Assembly (NCBI RefSeq): GCF_900101875.1
Contig: NZ_FNAI01000003.1
Coordinates: forward strand, 372,001 to 436,000
Direction of reading: 5' to 3'
Length of the DNA: 64,000 nucleotides
Source: Mucilaginibacter pineti
GTDB lineage: Bacteria > Bacteroidota > Bacteroidia > Sphingobacteriales > Sphingobacteriaceae
Below, one piece after another: positions 18,417 through 27,677 of this stretch. How positions within the stretch are numbered: the first letter of the stretch is position 1; each line of letters begins with the position of its first letter. Under the pieces are notes generated by a model, which saw only the letters and a list, made by a program, of their open reading frames with translations, was not told the DNA's origin and ran no database searches. Both the position numbers and the translations under genes were made by a program.

Positions 18417-19067
18417 ATGGAAAATCAAAAATTATCAGACAAAGTTTCGTCAAGGATCAAACAGGATATCCTTGACGGAAAATATAAGGCAGGCGAAAAA
18501 ATACCGGCCGAGCCCGAGTTGATGAAGGCTTATGAAGTTGGCCGGTCAAGCATTCGCGAGGCCATAAAAAGCCTGGCCATGGCTGGTATTCTTAAAGTTC
18601 AGCAAGGCTCGGGCACCTTTGTGAATGAGATACAGCCAGAAGAAAATGTAATTGGGCGCTTACCCGTAGCAGATTTTGATGACATCAACGCAGTAAGGAA
18701 GCTGCTGGAAGAAGAAATAGTAAAACTGGCGGTTGATAACCACACCTCGGCTCAACTGCAGGAAATGGAAAAGCAACTGAAGCTGCGTAAGCAGGCTATT
18801 ATAGCCGAAAACCGGCAGGATTGCACTAATGCTGATATTGCCTTCCACATGGCTATAGCCAATGCATCGAAAAATAAAGTGCTGGCGGGCTTGTACCAAA
18901 ACTTTACCCATACCATCCGGACATTTTTTTCTAAACGCGAGGAGCGCGGCATTACACATTTTGCCATGAGCCATCACCTGCATGAAAATCTTTTTGCAGC
19001 TATAAAATCAAAAAGAAAAAAACACGCCCAGGAAATCATCCGGAACATACTGGACCATAATTATTAA
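18417..19067 (+). CDS. FadR-type GntR/FCD transcriptional regulator
   Basis: About 216 residues. The N-terminal winged helix (LSDKVSSRIKQDILDGKYKAGEKIPAEPELMKAYEVGRSSIREAI, then a GTFV wing) is followed by an all-helical FCD ligand domain with likely metal-binding residues in NADIAFHMAI and HHLHENL. FCD regulators usually sense organic acids. The ATG at 18417 is used; an in-frame TTG nine bases upstream is less likely. Two palindromes upstream fit autoregulation. The TauE-type exporter starts 11 bases after the stop, so the regulator likely controls its own operon and responds to a compound linked to it. Confidence 0.9.
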   Translation: MENQKLSDKVSSRIKQDILDGKYKAGEKIPAEPELMKAYEVGRSSIREAIKSLAMAGILKVQQGSGTFVNEIQPEENVIGRLPVADFDDINAVRKLLEEEIVKLAVDNHTSAQLQEMEKQLKLRKQAIIAENRQDCTNADIAFHMAIANASKNKVLAGLYQNFTHTIRTFFSKREERGITHFAMSHHLHENLFAAIKSKRKKHAQEIIRNILDHNY

Positions 19068-19078
19068 TTCAAAATATC

Positions 19079-19912
19079 ATGACCATTCTAACATTCACCA
19101 TCATACTACTGGCCGGGGCTTATTTGGCAGGCCTGGTAGGCTCGCTCACAGGGTTGGGCGGCGGGGTAGTAGTTATCCCATTGCTTACCCTGGTTTTTCA
19201 CGTTGATATCCGCTATGCTATCGGCGCGGCATTGCTGGCTTCTATTGCCAATTCATCTGGCGCCGCCAGTGCCTACGTAAAAGAGGGTATTACCAATATA
19301 CGCCTGGGCATGTTCCTGGAAATTGCAACTACGGTTGGTGCTGTTGCCGGCGCGGTAATAGCCGTTTATACACCTACTAATACCATAGCCATCCTGTTTG
19401 GAGCAATCCTGCTTTTTTCTGCTGCCATGACTATTCGCAAAAAGAACCAGGAAGCACTAATAACCGGTAGTGCCTTGGCACTAAAGCTAAAGCTGAACAG
19501 CAGTTACCCAACCAAAAACGGCGAAGTAGGCTACCAGTTAAAAAATGTCGGTGCAGGATTCTCTATAATGACGCTTGCCGGTATTATGTCTGGCTTGCTG
19601 GGTATTGGCTCTGGCGCGCTTAAGGTTTTAGCTATGGATTCAACCATGCATATCCCGTTTAAAGTGAGCACTACTACCAGTAATTTTATGATTGGCGTAA
19701 CTGCGGCGGCAAGTGCGGTGGTTTACTTGCAGCGTGGCTATATGGATCCCGGCATTGCGTTCCCGGTTGTGCTGGGTGTGTTGGGTGGTGCATTTACCGG
19801 ATCGAAGTTGCTTACCCGCATGGACCCCAAAGTACTGAAATATATATTTTGCCTGGCCATTTCATTTGTAGCTATCGAGATGATCTACAACGGTTATAAC
19901 CACCAGTTTTAA
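19079..19912 (+). CDS. TauE/SafE-family membrane exporter
   Basis: A 277-residue membrane protein with eight or so hydrophobic segments and the family's duplicated Gly-rich motif: LVGSLTGLGGGVVVIPLL in the first half and MSGLLGIGSGALKVLAM in the second. TauE/SafE proteins move sulfite, sulfonates and other small organic acids across the inner membrane. In operon with the FCD regulator before it and a DUF1634 protein 20 bases after it; TauE and DUF1634 genes are common partners. The transported compound is not readable. Confidence 0.9.
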   Translation: MTILTFTIILLAGAYLAGLVGSLTGLGGGVVVIPLLTLVFHVDIRYAIGAALLASIANSSGAASAYVKEGITNIRLGMFLEIATTVGAVAGAVIAVYTPTNTIAILFGAILLFSAAMTIRKKNQEALITGSALALKLKLNSSYPTKNGEVGYQLKNVGAGFSIMTLAGIMSGLLGIGSGALKVLAMDSTMHIPFKVSTTTSNFMIGVTAAASAVVYLQRGYMDPGIAFPVVLGVLGGAFTGSKLLTRMDPKVLKYIFCLAISFVAIEMIYNGYNHQF

Positions 19913-19932
19913 ACCCTATAATTTTTACAGTT

Positions 19933-20334
19933 ATGAAAAAACTTATTTCAAAACATTTTTTTGCCGATAAGGATATTGAACAGTTTATCGGTCTGCAATT
20001 AAGATATGGGGTTATCATCTCCAGCCTTATTGTGCTTATTGGCGGCCTAATCTATCTTAGCCAATCAGGGCAGCTGCAATTGCCGCCTTATCATCAATTC
20101 ACAGGCACGCGGGCCGGTTATACCAACTTTGGCGAGATACTGACAGGAGCAATAGGGATGCGTGCAAAAGCCATCATCCAGTTGGGCGTGTTGGTACTTA
20201 TTGCTACACCTATTTTACGCATCGCGTTTTCGTTAATTGGCTTTGTACTTGAAAAAGATAAAATGTATATCCTCATCACCACGATAGTTTTAACCGTGAT
20301 GATGGTGAGCATTTTTGGCGGGCTAAAAGTATAA
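19933..20334 (+). CDS. DUF1634 membrane protein
   Basis: A 133-residue protein with three membrane segments (VIISSLIVLIGGLIYLS, IIQLGVLVLIATPILRIAFSL, ILITTIVLTVMMVSIFGG) and the family pattern EQFIGLQLRYGVIISS at the start. DUF1634 proteins typically accompany TauE/SafE exporters, presumably as a small partner subunit; the function is not established. It sits between the exporter and the hydrolase gene in the same operon. Confidence 0.85.
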   Translation: MKKLISKHFFADKDIEQFIGLQLRYGVIISSLIVLIGGLIYLSQSGQLQLPPYHQFTGTRAGYTNFGEILTGAIGMRAKAIIQLGVLVLIATPILRIAFSLIGFVLEKDKMYILITTIVLTVMMVSIFGGLKV

Positions 20335-20367
20335 TTGAAGTACATCTCAAACATTAAATCTATTACC

Positions 20368-21153
20368 ATGAAAAATTTGATCAATAAAAACAGGCTTTTC
20401 CTGTTTAGCGTAATGCTGTTTTACTTTGTTTGTAATTACAATAATGCCGCCGCCCAGCAGCCGGCAGGTATAAAGAATATTGTACTGGTACACGGTGCCT
20501 TTGTAGACGGCTCGGGCTGGAAACCGGTATATGATATTCTGGTGAAGAAGGGTTTTCATGTAAGTGTCACCCAGCAACCCTTAACATCATTTGATGGTGA
20601 TGTAGCAGCGGTGAAACGGGTGTTGGCAATGCAGGACGGCCCATGTATTCTGGTGGGGCACAGTTATGGCGGTGCAATTATAACCATTGCCGGGAATGAC
20701 AGCCATGTAGCTGGCCTTGTTTACATTGCTGCCCATGCGCCCGACAATGGAGAGAGCGAGGGTGGAAACGGCAAGCTATATCCTTCTGCTTATAAATCAT
20801 TACAAAAAGGGGGCGATGGTTTTGACTTCATCGCACCCAATAGTTTTTACGCTGATTTTGCTGCCGACCTGCCAAAACCAATAGCCGAATTTACGGCCAA
20901 TGCGCAAATGCCTGCCGCTGATGTGGTTTTTCATGCCATTATTCAAAACCCGGCCTGGCGGGTGAAACCAAGCTGGTACATGGTGGCCGGGGCCGACCGT
21001 ATTATCAATCCAGATCTGGAACGCATGTATGCTAAACGTGCCAAAAGTACGGTAGTGGAAATAGCCGGAGCCAGTCATTCCGTTTATCAATCGCACCCGC
21101 AGGAAGCGGCACGGTTAATTATAGATGCAGCAACAAATAGTCCGGTTAAGTAA
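20368..21153 (+). CDS. Exported alpha/beta hydrolase
   Basis: About 261 residues with a signal peptide (MKNLINKNRLFLFSVMLFYF, ending near NAAAQ), so periplasmic. The alpha/beta-hydrolase signature is complete: LVHGAFVDGSGW (oxyanion region), GHSYGGAI with nucleophile S99, acid D210 in AGADRIINPD, and base H237 in GASHSVYQS. It resembles the small esterase group of EstC / hydroxynitrile-lyase-like hydrolases. I start at the ATG at 20368, because this gives a proper signal peptide; an in-frame TTG at 20335 lies directly against the previous stop. As the last gene of the exporter operon it may hydrolyse an ester related to the exported compound. Confidence 0.85.
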   Translation: MKNLINKNRLFLFSVMLFYFVCNYNNAAAQQPAGIKNIVLVHGAFVDGSGWKPVYDILVKKGFHVSVTQQPLTSFDGDVAAVKRVLAMQDGPCILVGHSYGGAIITIAGNDSHVAGLVYIAAHAPDNGESEGGNGKLYPSAYKSLQKGGDGFDFIAPNSFYADFAADLPKPIAEFTANAQMPAADVVFHAIIQNPAWRVKPSWYMVAGADRIINPDLERMYAKRAKSTVVEIAGASHSVYQSHPQEAARLIIDAATNSPVK

Positions 21154-21203
21154 AATGGCTTACAAATAAAAATGCTACTGCAGCACCTGTTAGATCAGTA
21201 AGG

Positions 21204-22007
21204 TTAGCCGGTTGGCGCTTTACCGAATTTTTTCTTGAAAGAATGCGAGAAGTGTGACAGGCTCTCGAAGCCCAGGTCAAGGTAGATGGCCGAGGGTTTT
21301 TGGCGCTTGTGCTCGATCAGGTGTTTGGCTTCATTCAGCCGTTTGTCCTGCAGCCAGTGCCGGGGCGGTGCGCCGAAAGTTTTTTGGAAGTCGCGTTTGA
21401 ATGCGGCCAGGCTTCGCCCCGTCAGCTGCGCAAATTTTTCGACCGGGACGTTGAAATGATAATTGCTTACCATGAACCTTTCCAGGTTTATCTTATGAGG
21501 CTCAGAAAAGTCGAAGAGGAAACTGCGCAACGCAGGCATAGTGTGCAGCAACAGCTTAACCGCTTCTTTGACTTTCAGGATACCCATTTCCTCACTGAGT
21601 GTTCCGGCCGCTTCCCGGGCATAGGGCATGATAGACTGAAAGTATCCCTGCAGGAACGCATTGGACGGAATCTGGACATTCGGCGGTCCGGTGTATTTTT
21701 GGCCCGCCGAGAGCTGTTCTTCCAAGGCAACCTTCCGCAGCAGTTCTTCCTGCAGGGAAATCACGATGCTTTCATAATTTTCGCCGGGCAGCGGGGTCTT
21801 GGTCAGCGTACCCAGCTGGTTTTTGCCAATCAGCAGCATTTCCCCCGCTTTAATAGAAATACTTTGACCGGATGTTTCCAGACCGAACTGCCCTGACACC
21901 ATCAGTACCAGGGCGTGGTTTGCCCAAAAGCATACCTTGTCTTTCCGTTCGGCGGAAAGATAGGAATAGAAGATCAAGCCTGGGAGTATTTCTGTTGGAT
22001 TGGTCAT
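21204..22007 (-). CDS. AraC-family transcriptional regulator
   Basis: A 267-residue protein with an N-terminal cupin-like sensing region (about 1-150) and a C-terminal double HTH: VEKFAQLTGRSLAAFKRDFQKTFGAPPRHWLQDKRL then AIYLDLGFESLSHFSHSFKKKFGKAPTG. This is the ExsA-like group of AraC regulators. Its ATG begins one base after the TAA of the aldo/keto reductase gene, so it is translated from the same message and probably regulates that operon. It converges with the exporter operon. Confidence 0.88.
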   Translation of the reverse strand: MTNPTEILPGLIFYSYLSAERKDKVCFWANHALVLMVSGQFGLETSGQSISIKAGEMLLIGKNQLGTLTKTPLPGENYESIVISLQEELLRKVALEEQLSAGQKYTGPPNVQIPSNAFLQGYFQSIMPYAREAAGTLSEEMGILKVKEAVKLLLHTMPALRSFLFDFSEPHKINLERFMVSNYHFNVPVEKFAQLTGRSLAAFKRDFQKTFGAPPRHWLQDKRLNEAKHLIEHKRQKPSAIYLDLGFESLSHFSHSFKKKFGKAPTG

Positions 22008-22979
22008 TTAGCGTTGTAAATAAGTGCCGCCTAAAATAGCACCTACGGCAAAAGTATCATTTAAAAGCTTCATTTCTTCAGCGTTAAAGCTGATGTTCAT
22101 AGCGGCCATATTTTCCGGCAAACGAGTCCTGCGGCTCATACTCACCAACGGCATAATATGGTCGCCTTGTCCGTTTACCCAGGCAATAGCTACCTGTGTT
22201 GGCGTATAACCTTTATCACCGGCCAGTTGCTTTAAGACCTCTACTTTTTCCAGGTTTTTGATCAGGTTATCGCCCTGGAAACGCGAGAAATGGCTGTGGT
22301 AGTCGTTTGCTGCAAGCGGGGCCTTCATTTCGCCGGTTAATAAACCCTCGGCAGTGTTGGCGAAAGCCACAACACTAATGCCGAGTTCTTTTGCGGTAGG
22401 TAACAGTTCGCTTTCAATCTGGCGGTCGGCTAAGGAATAACCAATCTCCAGTGCGCTTATAGGGTGAACGGTATTGGCTTCACGTAATTGGTCGGCAGTG
22501 ATCTCTGAAACACCAATGTACCGCACTTTACCTTCTTTGATCAGGTCAGCAACCGTGCCGATAATATCTTCGACTGGTACGCTGTTATCCATGCGGCAGG
22601 GCTGGTACAGATCGATGGTTTCGATGCCTAAACGGGTTAGCGAATAGTTGATGAAATTCTTAATGGCCATGGGGCGTAAGTCCAACCCAAGCCATTGGCC
22701 GTTATGAAAAATGGCGCCGAATTTCACACTTATAAAAGCGTCATCGCGCCTGCCTTTAATGGCTTTGCCCACCAGTATTTCGTTATGGCCGGCTCCGTAA
22801 AAATCGCCCGTATTCAAAAAGTTGATACCACTATCTAACGCTTGTTGGATGGTGGCGATACTTTCGTGTTCGTCAGGTGTTGGGCCGCCCCATATAGAGG
22901 ACATGCGCATACAACCCAGCCCCAATTTGGATACCAGCGGTCCATTTTGGCCTAATTGAATTTTATCCATGTTTTTCAT
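22008..22979 (-). CDS. Aldo/keto reductase
   Basis: A 323-residue NADPH-dependent (beta/alpha)8 reductase: LGLGCMRMS at the entry, GINFLNTGDFYGAGHNE with the catalytic Asp and Tyr, ISVKFG with the catalytic Lys, and QVAIAWVNGQG near the NADP site. The segment that carries the catalytic His in most members (YQLHR) reads YQPCRMD here, so the His is a Cys. Related reductases with YQPAR are known in bacteria, so this is likely a subfamily trait. The Met at 22970 (MDKIQLG) is an alternative start. It precedes araC directly and follows an LLM oxidoreductase by 74 bases. Confidence 0.88.
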   Translation of the reverse strand: MKNMDKIQLGQNGPLVSKLGLGCMRMSSIWGGPTPDEHESIATIQQALDSGINFLNTGDFYGAGHNEILVGKAIKGRRDDAFISVKFGAIFHNGQWLGLDLRPMAIKNFINYSLTRLGIETIDLYQPCRMDNSVPVEDIIGTVADLIKEGKVRYIGVSEITADQLREANTVHPISALEIGYSLADRQIESELLPTAKELGISVVAFANTAEGLLTGEMKAPLAANDYHSHFSRFQGDNLIKNLEKVEVLKQLAGDKGYTPTQVAIAWVNGQGDHIMPLVSMSRRTRLPENMAAMNISFNAEEMKLLNDTFAVGAILGGTYLQR

Positions 22980-23053
22980 AACACAAAGGTCAACAACTTG
23001 CGCGCTTTATGGTTTCCTGGGCAGCTCAAATAACTTGCTTATGCGGCTCAAAT

Positions 23054-24073
23054 TTATCGCCAACCCAGTGCCGGAGCAACGTGTTCTAAAATAGCAGACA
23101 GTACATGAACATTGTAATCAACGCCTAACGTATTTGGTATGGTCAAGAGCACCGTATCTGCTTCCTGAATAGCTTCGTCCTGCGCCAGTTCCTTGATGAG
23201 CTGATCGGGCTCAGCAGCATAACTTTTGCCAAACACCGCCCGTTTATCAGCTTCAATGTAACCAAAGCTATCTGATCCTTTTGCCTGTCCAAAGTATTGT
23301 CTATCCTGTTCGGTTACCAGCGCAAAAATAGAGCGGCTTACGGAAACCCTGGGTTCGCGTTCGTGTCCTGCTTTTTTCCAGGCTTCTTTGTATAACCTTA
23401 TCTGTTCGGCCTGCTGTATATGAAATGGTTTGCCGCTTTCGTCAAACTTGAGGGTAGAACTTTGCAGGTTCATACCGTTCTCGGCTGCCCAAATGGCCGT
23501 GGCATTAGATGCAGCGCCCCACCAAATGCGTTCCCGCAGTCCTTCCGAATGCGGTTCCAGGCGTAATAAGCCCGGCGGATTTGGGAACATCGGGTACGGG
23601 TTGGGCTGTGCAAATCCGGTACCTTTCAATTTGTCCAGAAACTCCAGGGCTTTGGTACGTCCCATATCCGCGTCGGTTTCTCCCGCTGCAGGTTCATAAC
23701 CGAAATACCGCCAGCCTTCGATGACCTGCTCCGGCGAACCCCTGCTGAGCCCTAACTGTAAACGCCCTCCTGAAATCAGATCGGCAGCGCCGGCATCTTC
23801 CACCATGTACATTGGGTTTTCATAACGCATATCGATCACACCCGTCCCGATCTCTATTTTGCTGGTTTTGGCGCCGATGGCCGAAAGTAACGGATAGGGC
23901 GACGCCAATTGACGCGCGAAATGATGGACGCGAAAATAAGCACCATCTATTCCGATCTCTTCAGCCGCGACCGCAAGGTCAATGGATTGAAGTAGGGTAT
24001 CACCCGCAGTACGGGTTTGATAAGTAGGATGGTTGGACCAATGTCCAAACGATAAAAATCCAATTTTCTTCAT
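23054..24073 (-). CDS. LLM-class flavin-dependent oxidoreductase
   Basis: About 340 residues in the luciferase-like TIM barrel: MKKIGFLSFGHW, GIDGAYFRVHHFARQ (conserved His-His region), IEIGTGVIDMRYENP, LQLGLSRGSPEQVIEGWRYFG and RIWWGAASNATAIWAAENGM. It resembles FMN-dependent monooxygenases of the alkanal type. The start is placed at MKKIG rather than at an ATG 9 bases upstream, because a promoter -7 box ends 6 bases before it. First gene of a likely operon with the aldo/keto reductase and AraC regulator. Confidence 0.86.
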   Translation of the reverse strand: MKKIGFLSFGHWSNHPTYQTRTAGDTLLQSIDLAVAAEEIGIDGAYFRVHHFARQLASPYPLLSAIGAKTSKIEIGTGVIDMRYENPMYMVEDAGAADLISGGRLQLGLSRGSPEQVIEGWRYFGYEPAAGETDADMGRTKALEFLDKLKGTGFAQPNPYPMFPNPPGLLRLEPHSEGLRERIWWGAASNATAIWAAENGMNLQSSTLKFDESGKPFHIQQAEQIRLYKEAWKKAGHEREPRVSVSRSIFALVTEQDRQYFGQAKGSDSFGYIEADKRAVFGKSYAAEPDQLIKELAQDEAIQEADTVLLTIPNTLGVDYNVHVLSAILEHVAPALGWR

Positions 24074-24079
24074 GTAGTA

Positions 24080-24087
24080 CAAAGCTA
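24080..24087 (-). promoter_or_regulatory. Promoter -7 box TAGCTTTG, nearly leaderless
   Basis: An exact TAnnTTTG on the reverse strand. Only six bases separate it from the ATG at 24073, so transcription should start at or within a few bases of the start codon. A TTTG at 24112-24115 could serve as -33 element but is 24 bases away, slightly longer than usual. Confidence 0.55.
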
Positions 24088-24235
24088 ATTAATAGATAGC
24101 TTGTTGTGCATCAAAGAAAAGTCAAGCTTTTGTATTTTAAATCGGGGTTTATCGCGATGACCGTCTTTTGCTGTTCTTCCCGGACGATTTACCCTTTTCC
24201 TTCAGCGATAGCGAATAGATTAATATCTTAGGCCC

Positions 24236-27200
24236 GTGCTAAAACTGACCGGCGATCCTAACGATACTTCACGGAACCATAACTTATTATTTAAAGGGGC
24301 ATCCATTGCCGTATTAAATGAAGTGCTGATTGCGCAATATGCTGCGGCCGCAACTTTTACTGAAGGTGTCAACGATATTTTGCCTGTTCATTTAATGGTA
24401 GATAGTGGTGTTTTTACCAACAAGCGTACCCTAACCGCATTCCCGGATGTCATCGTCAACCAGCAAGCTGACGGGCTTGTACTATCCTGCGACTGCCAGA
24501 GCGGACCGAATACACTATGCGAACACCAGGCACAGGTACTCACTGCAATTATAAAAAGAGAGGAATTGCGGGTATTTTACGACCAGGCATTGCGGCACGA
24601 AAAGATCAAAAAGATAGCTACAGATTATGGCCTGGAAAACGAAAAGGATCTGGACGCCTATTTTTCGGTCAGTTATTCGGCTAACAAAATTCAGATTCTT
24701 CCGGTCAGCCATGCCATCCTGCCGGTTACCAAAGACAGCCTGGCCCATCTCCATACAAACTTATTACCCCAACCAGCCAGCATAAAAGAAACCGGACGCG
24801 TCAACGTGGTAATCCGCCAGCACAGGTATTATAAATACCTGAACATCGAACTCTATACCTCGCAACTTACCCTGGAGGGAAAGCTCAAGAACCCTTTGAA
24901 ACAGCTATCGCCGCTTGATTTTGTCTGGGAAACCGAAGACCACGAACAACTTAAATTTTTTACCGGCATACAAAAATTTCAGAACCGCCTCGACTCCAAA
25001 TTGTCTGATGCTGATCTTACCGCCCTGAAAGCCATTGTCAGAAACCCATTGGGGTACGACTTTTATTATCACAACCAGGAACTGGGCGAAAAAGTGACCG
25101 CTGGCACGTTGATACCCGTTTCAGCAGTTCCATTACCAGGCGAGTTGAAACTTACCGTAAATGCGGTATCCAATTTTGTAGAGATCAATGGTTTTATCCA
25201 GTTAGCCGGCGCGCAACTGAAACTACAGGAACTGCGTACCCGCTTTACTTATTTTATCAGCGATGGCGAGTTGTTATACCTGCCGCCTAATTTACAGGTG
25301 TTGAACCTGATCAGCCTGTTTGCCGGTAAAGAAGCTATCGCGGTTCACGCAACCAAGTTTGGAGAGTTTAAAACCAGGATATTGAGCCCGCTGGAAGACC
25401 ATATAGCGGTTAACTATAAATACATACCCAAGGCCACGCCGCAACAGCTGGAAAAACAAGGGTTTACCGCAGATACAGAACGGATCATCTACCTCTCTGA
25501 TTTCGGTACCCACGTTATGCTGATCCCCGTGATGCGCTACGGCGAGGTGGAGATATCGGTACTTACCAAACGGCAGATCTATTCGGCGGATACTAAGGGC
25601 CACGAGTTCCTGGTGCAGCGGGATGAAGCGGCAGAACTCAATTTTACAACTTTACTGATCCGGCAGCATGCCTGGTTTGAAGAACAGCTGGAAAACGGGC
25701 TGCATTATTTTTATCTCCACAAAAGACATTTTTTAAATGAGGATTGGTTCTTAGATGTATTTGAGCAATGGCAGGACCAGGGTATTACGATACTGGGTTT
25801 TAATGAATTAGAAGGTAATAAACTGAACCCGAACAAAGTTAAGATCACAATTCAGGTACTGAGCGGGATCAACTGGTTCAATGCCCTGGTCGATGCCCGT
25901 TTTGGCCGTAAGCGCGCCGCGCTTAAACAGATTTACCGCGCGGTCAAAAATAAAAGCAGGTATGTTCAGCTGGATGATGGCACACAGGGTATTCTGCCTG
26001 CGGAATGGCTGGCTAAATTCGAAACTTATTTTAATGCCGGCGAAATCGCTGCAGGTGATACCCTTGCCATTCCCAAGGTTAATTATACCGTGATAGAAGA
26101 ACTTTTTGAGGCGGCGATGCTGGACGAAAAGGTAAGTGACGAGATCAGCGTTTACCGGCAGCGCCTGGCAGATTTTGCAACTATCCGGCCGGTAGCCGTA
26201 CCTGAAGAACTCACTGGTACGCTACGCCCGTACCAGCAACAAGGGCTGAACTGGCTGAACTTTCTCGATGATTTTAATTTCGGTGGTTGCCTGGCCGATG
26301 ATATGGGACTGGGAAAATCTATACAGGTCATCGCTTTCATCCTCTCACAACGCCGCAAAACCACACGGAACACCAACCTGGTTGTTGTTCCCACCTCGCT
26401 GATCTTTAACTGGGAACAAGAGTTGCGAAAATTTGCTCCATCCATACGGGTGTTAACTATTTACGGGGGCGACCGGGTTAAAAACACCGCCGGTTTTGAC
26501 GCGCATGAAGTGATCCTGACCTCTTACGGCACTTTACTACAGGATATAAATTTTTTGAAAGACTTTGCGTTCAATTATGTTTTCCTGGATGAGTCACAGC
26601 AGATCAAAAATCCGGAATCGCAGCGCTATAAAGCCGCTAGGTTGCTCCAATCAAGGAACAGGATCGTGATCACCGGTACACCCATCGAGAACAATACATT
26701 TGATCTTTACGGCCAGTTATCCTTTGCCTGCCCGGGTTTACTCGGCAGCAAAAATTATTTCAAAGCGATCTATTCATCACCGATAGATAAATTTAAAAGC
26801 AGTAAGCGAGCAGCTGAATTACAGCAAAAGATAGCGCCGTTCATCCTGCGCCGCACTAAAGAACAGGTAGCCACCGAACTGCCTGAAAAAACGGAGATGA
26901 TCCTGCATTGCGGGATGGGTGCCGAACAACGCAGGATATACGATGCCTATGAAACGGAGTTTCGGGATTATATCTCTGCCCTGAACGGCGATGTACTGAA
27001 AAAAAGCGCCATGAATGTGCTCAAGGGACTGACCAAATTGCGCCAGATCTGCGATTCGCCTTCACTGATCAAGGGGGACAAACTGCCCGGCGATGCCTCT
27101 GCCAAAATAGCCGTGCTCCTGGAACAGCTGGAAGAAAAAAGCCCGCGGCATAAAATCCTGGTATTTTCCCAGTTTGTTGGTATGCTCGATTTGATTGGAC

Positions 27201-27625
27201 AAGAACTGGTTAAGCGAAATATAGGCCACTGCCGGCTTACCGGGCAAACTCGTAACCGGCCGCAGGTTATCCAGGAATTTCAGACCGACAACAGTAAACG
27301 CGTCTTCCTGATCAGCCTTAAAGCGGGTGGTACCGGGCTCAATTTAACGGAAGCCGACTATGTATACCTGGTTGATCCCTGGTGGAACCCCGCGGTAGAA
27401 AACCAGGCCATAGACCGCTGTCACCGGATAGGGCAGGATAAACCGGTTATTGCAATAAGGCTCATCTGCCCGGGTACGGTGGAGGAAAAGATACAGCTGT
27501 TGCAGGAAGATAAAAAAACACTGGCAGGCCAGCTGATCCATACCGATGCAGGCAGGTTAGGAACTTTCTCTAAAGAAGCCCTGTTAGATCTGTTTGCACC
27601 GGCCAATGTAGATGGAAATTTTTAG
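24236..27625 (+). CDS. SWIM-domain SNF2-family helicase
   Basis: A 1129-residue protein starting with GTG. A SWIM zinc finger (CDCQSGPNTLCEH, about residues 84-97) is followed by a long middle region and the SNF2 ATPase: Walker A in DDMGLGKSIQV (about 688), Walker B box VFLDESQQIK, motif III VITGTPIENNTFDLYGQL, and the C-terminal helicase lobe with LKAGGTGLNLTEADYVYLVDP and CHRIGQDKPV. Such bacterial SNF2 proteins move along or remodel DNA-protein or RNA polymerase complexes (RapA-like); the exact role is unknown. A decayed copy of its C-terminal segment lies at about 12860-13045. Confidence 0.9.
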   Translation: MLKLTGDPNDTSRNHNLLFKGASIAVLNEVLIAQYAAAATFTEGVNDILPVHLMVDSGVFTNKRTLTAFPDVIVNQQADGLVLSCDCQSGPNTLCEHQAQVLTAIIKREELRVFYDQALRHEKIKKIATDYGLENEKDLDAYFSVSYSANKIQILPVSHAILPVTKDSLAHLHTNLLPQPASIKETGRVNVVIRQHRYYKYLNIELYTSQLTLEGKLKNPLKQLSPLDFVWETEDHEQLKFFTGIQKFQNRLDSKLSDADLTALKAIVRNPLGYDFYYHNQELGEKVTAGTLIPVSAVPLPGELKLTVNAVSNFVEINGFIQLAGAQLKLQELRTRFTYFISDGELLYLPPNLQVLNLISLFAGKEAIAVHATKFGEFKTRILSPLEDHIAVNYKYIPKATPQQLEKQGFTADTERIIYLSDFGTHVMLIPVMRYGEVEISVLTKRQIYSADTKGHEFLVQRDEAAELNFTTLLIRQHAWFEEQLENGLHYFYLHKRHFLNEDWFLDVFEQWQDQGITILGFNELEGNKLNPNKVKITIQVLSGINWFNALVDARFGRKRAALKQIYRAVKNKSRYVQLDDGTQGILPAEWLAKFETYFNAGEIAAGDTLAIPKVNYTVIEELFEAAMLDEKVSDEISVYRQRLADFATIRPVAVPEELTGTLRPYQQQGLNWLNFLDDFNFGGCLADDMGLGKSIQVIAFILSQRRKTTRNTNLVVVPTSLIFNWEQELRKFAPSIRVLTIYGGDRVKNTAGFDAHEVILTSYGTLLQDINFLKDFAFNYVFLDESQQIKNPESQRYKAARLLQSRNRIVITGTPIENNTFDLYGQLSFACPGLLGSKNYFKAIYSSPIDKFKSSKRAAELQQKIAPFILRRTKEQVATELPEKTEMILHCGMGAEQRRIYDAYETEFRDYISALNGDVLKKSAMNVLKGLTKLRQICDSPSLIKGDKLPGDASAKIAVLLEQLEEKSPRHKILVFSQFVGMLDLIGQELVKRNIGHCRLTGQTRNRPQVIQEFQTDNSKRVFLISLKAGGTGLNLTEADYVYLVDPWWNPAVENQAIDRCHRIGQDKPVIAIRLICPGTVEEKIQLLQEDKKTLAGQLIHTDAGRLGTFSKEALLDLFAPANVDGNF

Positions 27626-27677
27626 TGACAGGCTAACTATTACCGCGAAATATTAACTATTGGTAAAAAATATATTC

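Noticed and set aside
21300..21896. Forward frame of 198 codons across the AraC gene
   Set aside because: It is the complement of a clearly conserved AraC regulator with a biased codon use.
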